Shown piece by piece: positions 10,961 through 11,561 of a DNA stretch of 11,561 nt; position 1 is the first letter of the stretch; every line of letters begins with the position of its first letter. Under the pieces are notes generated by a model. The model was not told the DNA's origin, made no database searches, and saw only the letters and a list, made by a program, of their open reading frames with translations. The stretch lies in NCBI GenBank assembly GCA_009843625.1, contig VYDD01000271.1, positions 1-11,561 on the forward strand. Direction: 5' to 3'. A program made the translations under genes and the position numbers. Source of the DNA: Gammaproteobacteria bacterium. GTDB lineage: Bacteria; Gemmatimonadota; Gemmatimonadetes; Longimicrobiales; Gaopeijiaceae.

Positions 10961-11561
10961 CTACCGCACCCGCACGGCGACGATGTCGTCGCGGTCGACC
11001 TCGAGGTAGGTGGAGACGACGGCGGGCGCCCCCGGGATATGGACGCGGAAGCTCTGCGTGGACACATCCCAGTAGTGGACGGACGTCACGTCGCGTCCGA
11101 TCGTGGCGATCGCGGCCGTGATGGGGGTCGCCGACGCGCCGGTCCAGCGCAGGAAGCCGATCCCCGGGCCCGCCGGCAGGTCGCCGATGAATACCCCGAA
11201 TGCGGCATCACGTACCGGCGAGAGGTTGAGCTGGTGAGTTCCGACCCTCCATGCCTGGCTCTGCGCGGCCCGTGTGCCCTCGTCCACCTCCCCGGCGAGC
11301 AGCAGGAAGGCCACCTGGGCGCCGTCCACGCCGCAGCCCACCTTCGTCGCGGCGGAGTGGACCCCGATGAAGTAGAAGCCCAGTCCGCCCTCGACGGGGA
11401 TCACCTCGGTCGTGCCGCACGTGACGTCGGAGATGGTCGCGCGCACCTTCACGGGAAGGCTGCCGCTCTCGTCGGGGGAGATGAAGCCGAAGAAGATCGA
11501 GGGGGCCCTCAACAGCGAGGTGGGCAGGGGGGAGGCCCCCCCCAACCAGGGGCGAGGGGCC
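10961..11561 (-). CDS. secreted or surface protein with C-terminal repeat, 5'-partial
   Basis: The frame is open to the window edge (200 visible codons including stop); a TTG at 11545 is possible but is probably internal. The visible part begins 'PSIFFGFISPDESGSLPVKVRATISDVTCGTTEV', continues 'GFYFIGVHSA...VGCGVDGAQVAFLLLAGEV' with a probable disulphide pair of cysteines, and ends with 'GFLRWTGASATPITAAIATIGRDVTSVHYWDVSTQSFRVHIPG...DRDDIVAVRV'. The last ~65 residues resemble the N-terminal repeats of the 8388-10481 protein ('GWxG..., VxxWDxxxQxF, GDxxWxx'). I do not recognise a named family. The presence of the repeat in both neighbours suggests a shared extracellular role. Confidence 0.7.
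   Translation of the reverse strand, partial: APRPWLGGASPLPTSLLRAPSIFFGFISPDESGSLPVKVRATISDVTCGTTEVIPVEGGLGFYFIGVHSAATKVGCGVDGAQVAFLLLAGEVDEGTRAAQSQAWRVGTHQLNLSPVRDAAFGVFIGDLPAGPGIGFLRWTGASATPITAAIATIGRDVTSVHYWDVSTQSFRVHIPGAPAVVSTYLEVDRDDIVAVRVR

Noticed and set aside
1..11561. CRISPR array, tRNA or rRNA genes, insertion sequence
   Set aside because: No regularly spaced identical repeats, no tRNA-like cloverleaf, no transposase-like frame or terminal inverted repeats were seen on reading both strands.

Overview
The window is high-GC, single-chromosome-like bacterial DNA with dense coding and many GTG starts. Two secreted proteins at the right end carry the 'GWNxVGW ... VWDAxAQ ... GxGLWLH' type of repeat that I associate with Chloroflexota, especially Dehalococcoidia-like lineages. 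That assignment is an inference from memory of the repeat style and is not proven by the sequence.

Left flank (1-1793): the 3' part of a solute-binding protein of the oligopeptide/dipeptide ABC-transporter family (family 5). Its lipoprotein anchor lies outside the window.

Centre (about 1842-8180): a crowded toxin-antitoxin (TA) island. Five pairs look complete: Phd/YefM-PIN (2203-2909, minus), Phd/YefM-PIN (3219-3898, plus), RHH-PIN_3 (5019-5683, minus), HigB-HigA (6468-7050, minus) and MntA-HepT nucleotidyltransferase/HEPN (7324-7987, plus). Between them lie damaged modules. One is an orphan VapB-like antitoxin with a shortened tail (1842-2090). Another is a Phd antitoxin and a ParD antitoxin facing each other, whose toxins have been cut down to an 8-codon vapC stub and a ~31-codon parE stub that meet head-on near 4449-4453. 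A third is a Phd antitoxin facing a small putative antitoxin downstream of higBA, whose two vapC-like toxins are reduced to stubs meeting inside a 13-bp-stem palindrome (6271-6301). A possible further stub starts at 8178. In the two head-on junctions the antitoxins stay open and the toxins are decapitated.

Between modules there is a dispersed intergenic repeat, five copies all in the same orientation (3034, 4031, 4906, 8293, 10905). It also sits directly 3' of the two secreted-protein genes, so it is not restricted to TA genes. Several TA promoters carry recognisable operators: paired CTAG boxes at three Phd/PIN-type loci, a perfect inverted repeat inside the higBA promoter, and a 19-bp near-palindrome before the RHH antitoxin.

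Right flank (8388-11561): a secreted protein with two N-terminal beta-type repeats followed by two tandem gluzincin-like domains, the first with an intact HExxH and downstream Glu, the second apparently inactive. It is followed (reading leftwards on the minus strand from the window edge) by a 5'-truncated secreted protein that ends in the same kind of repeat.

The best candidate for something undescribed is the combination of a TA-rich array, an orientation-biased intergenic repeat, and repeated head-on fusions that remove toxins while leaving antitoxins.
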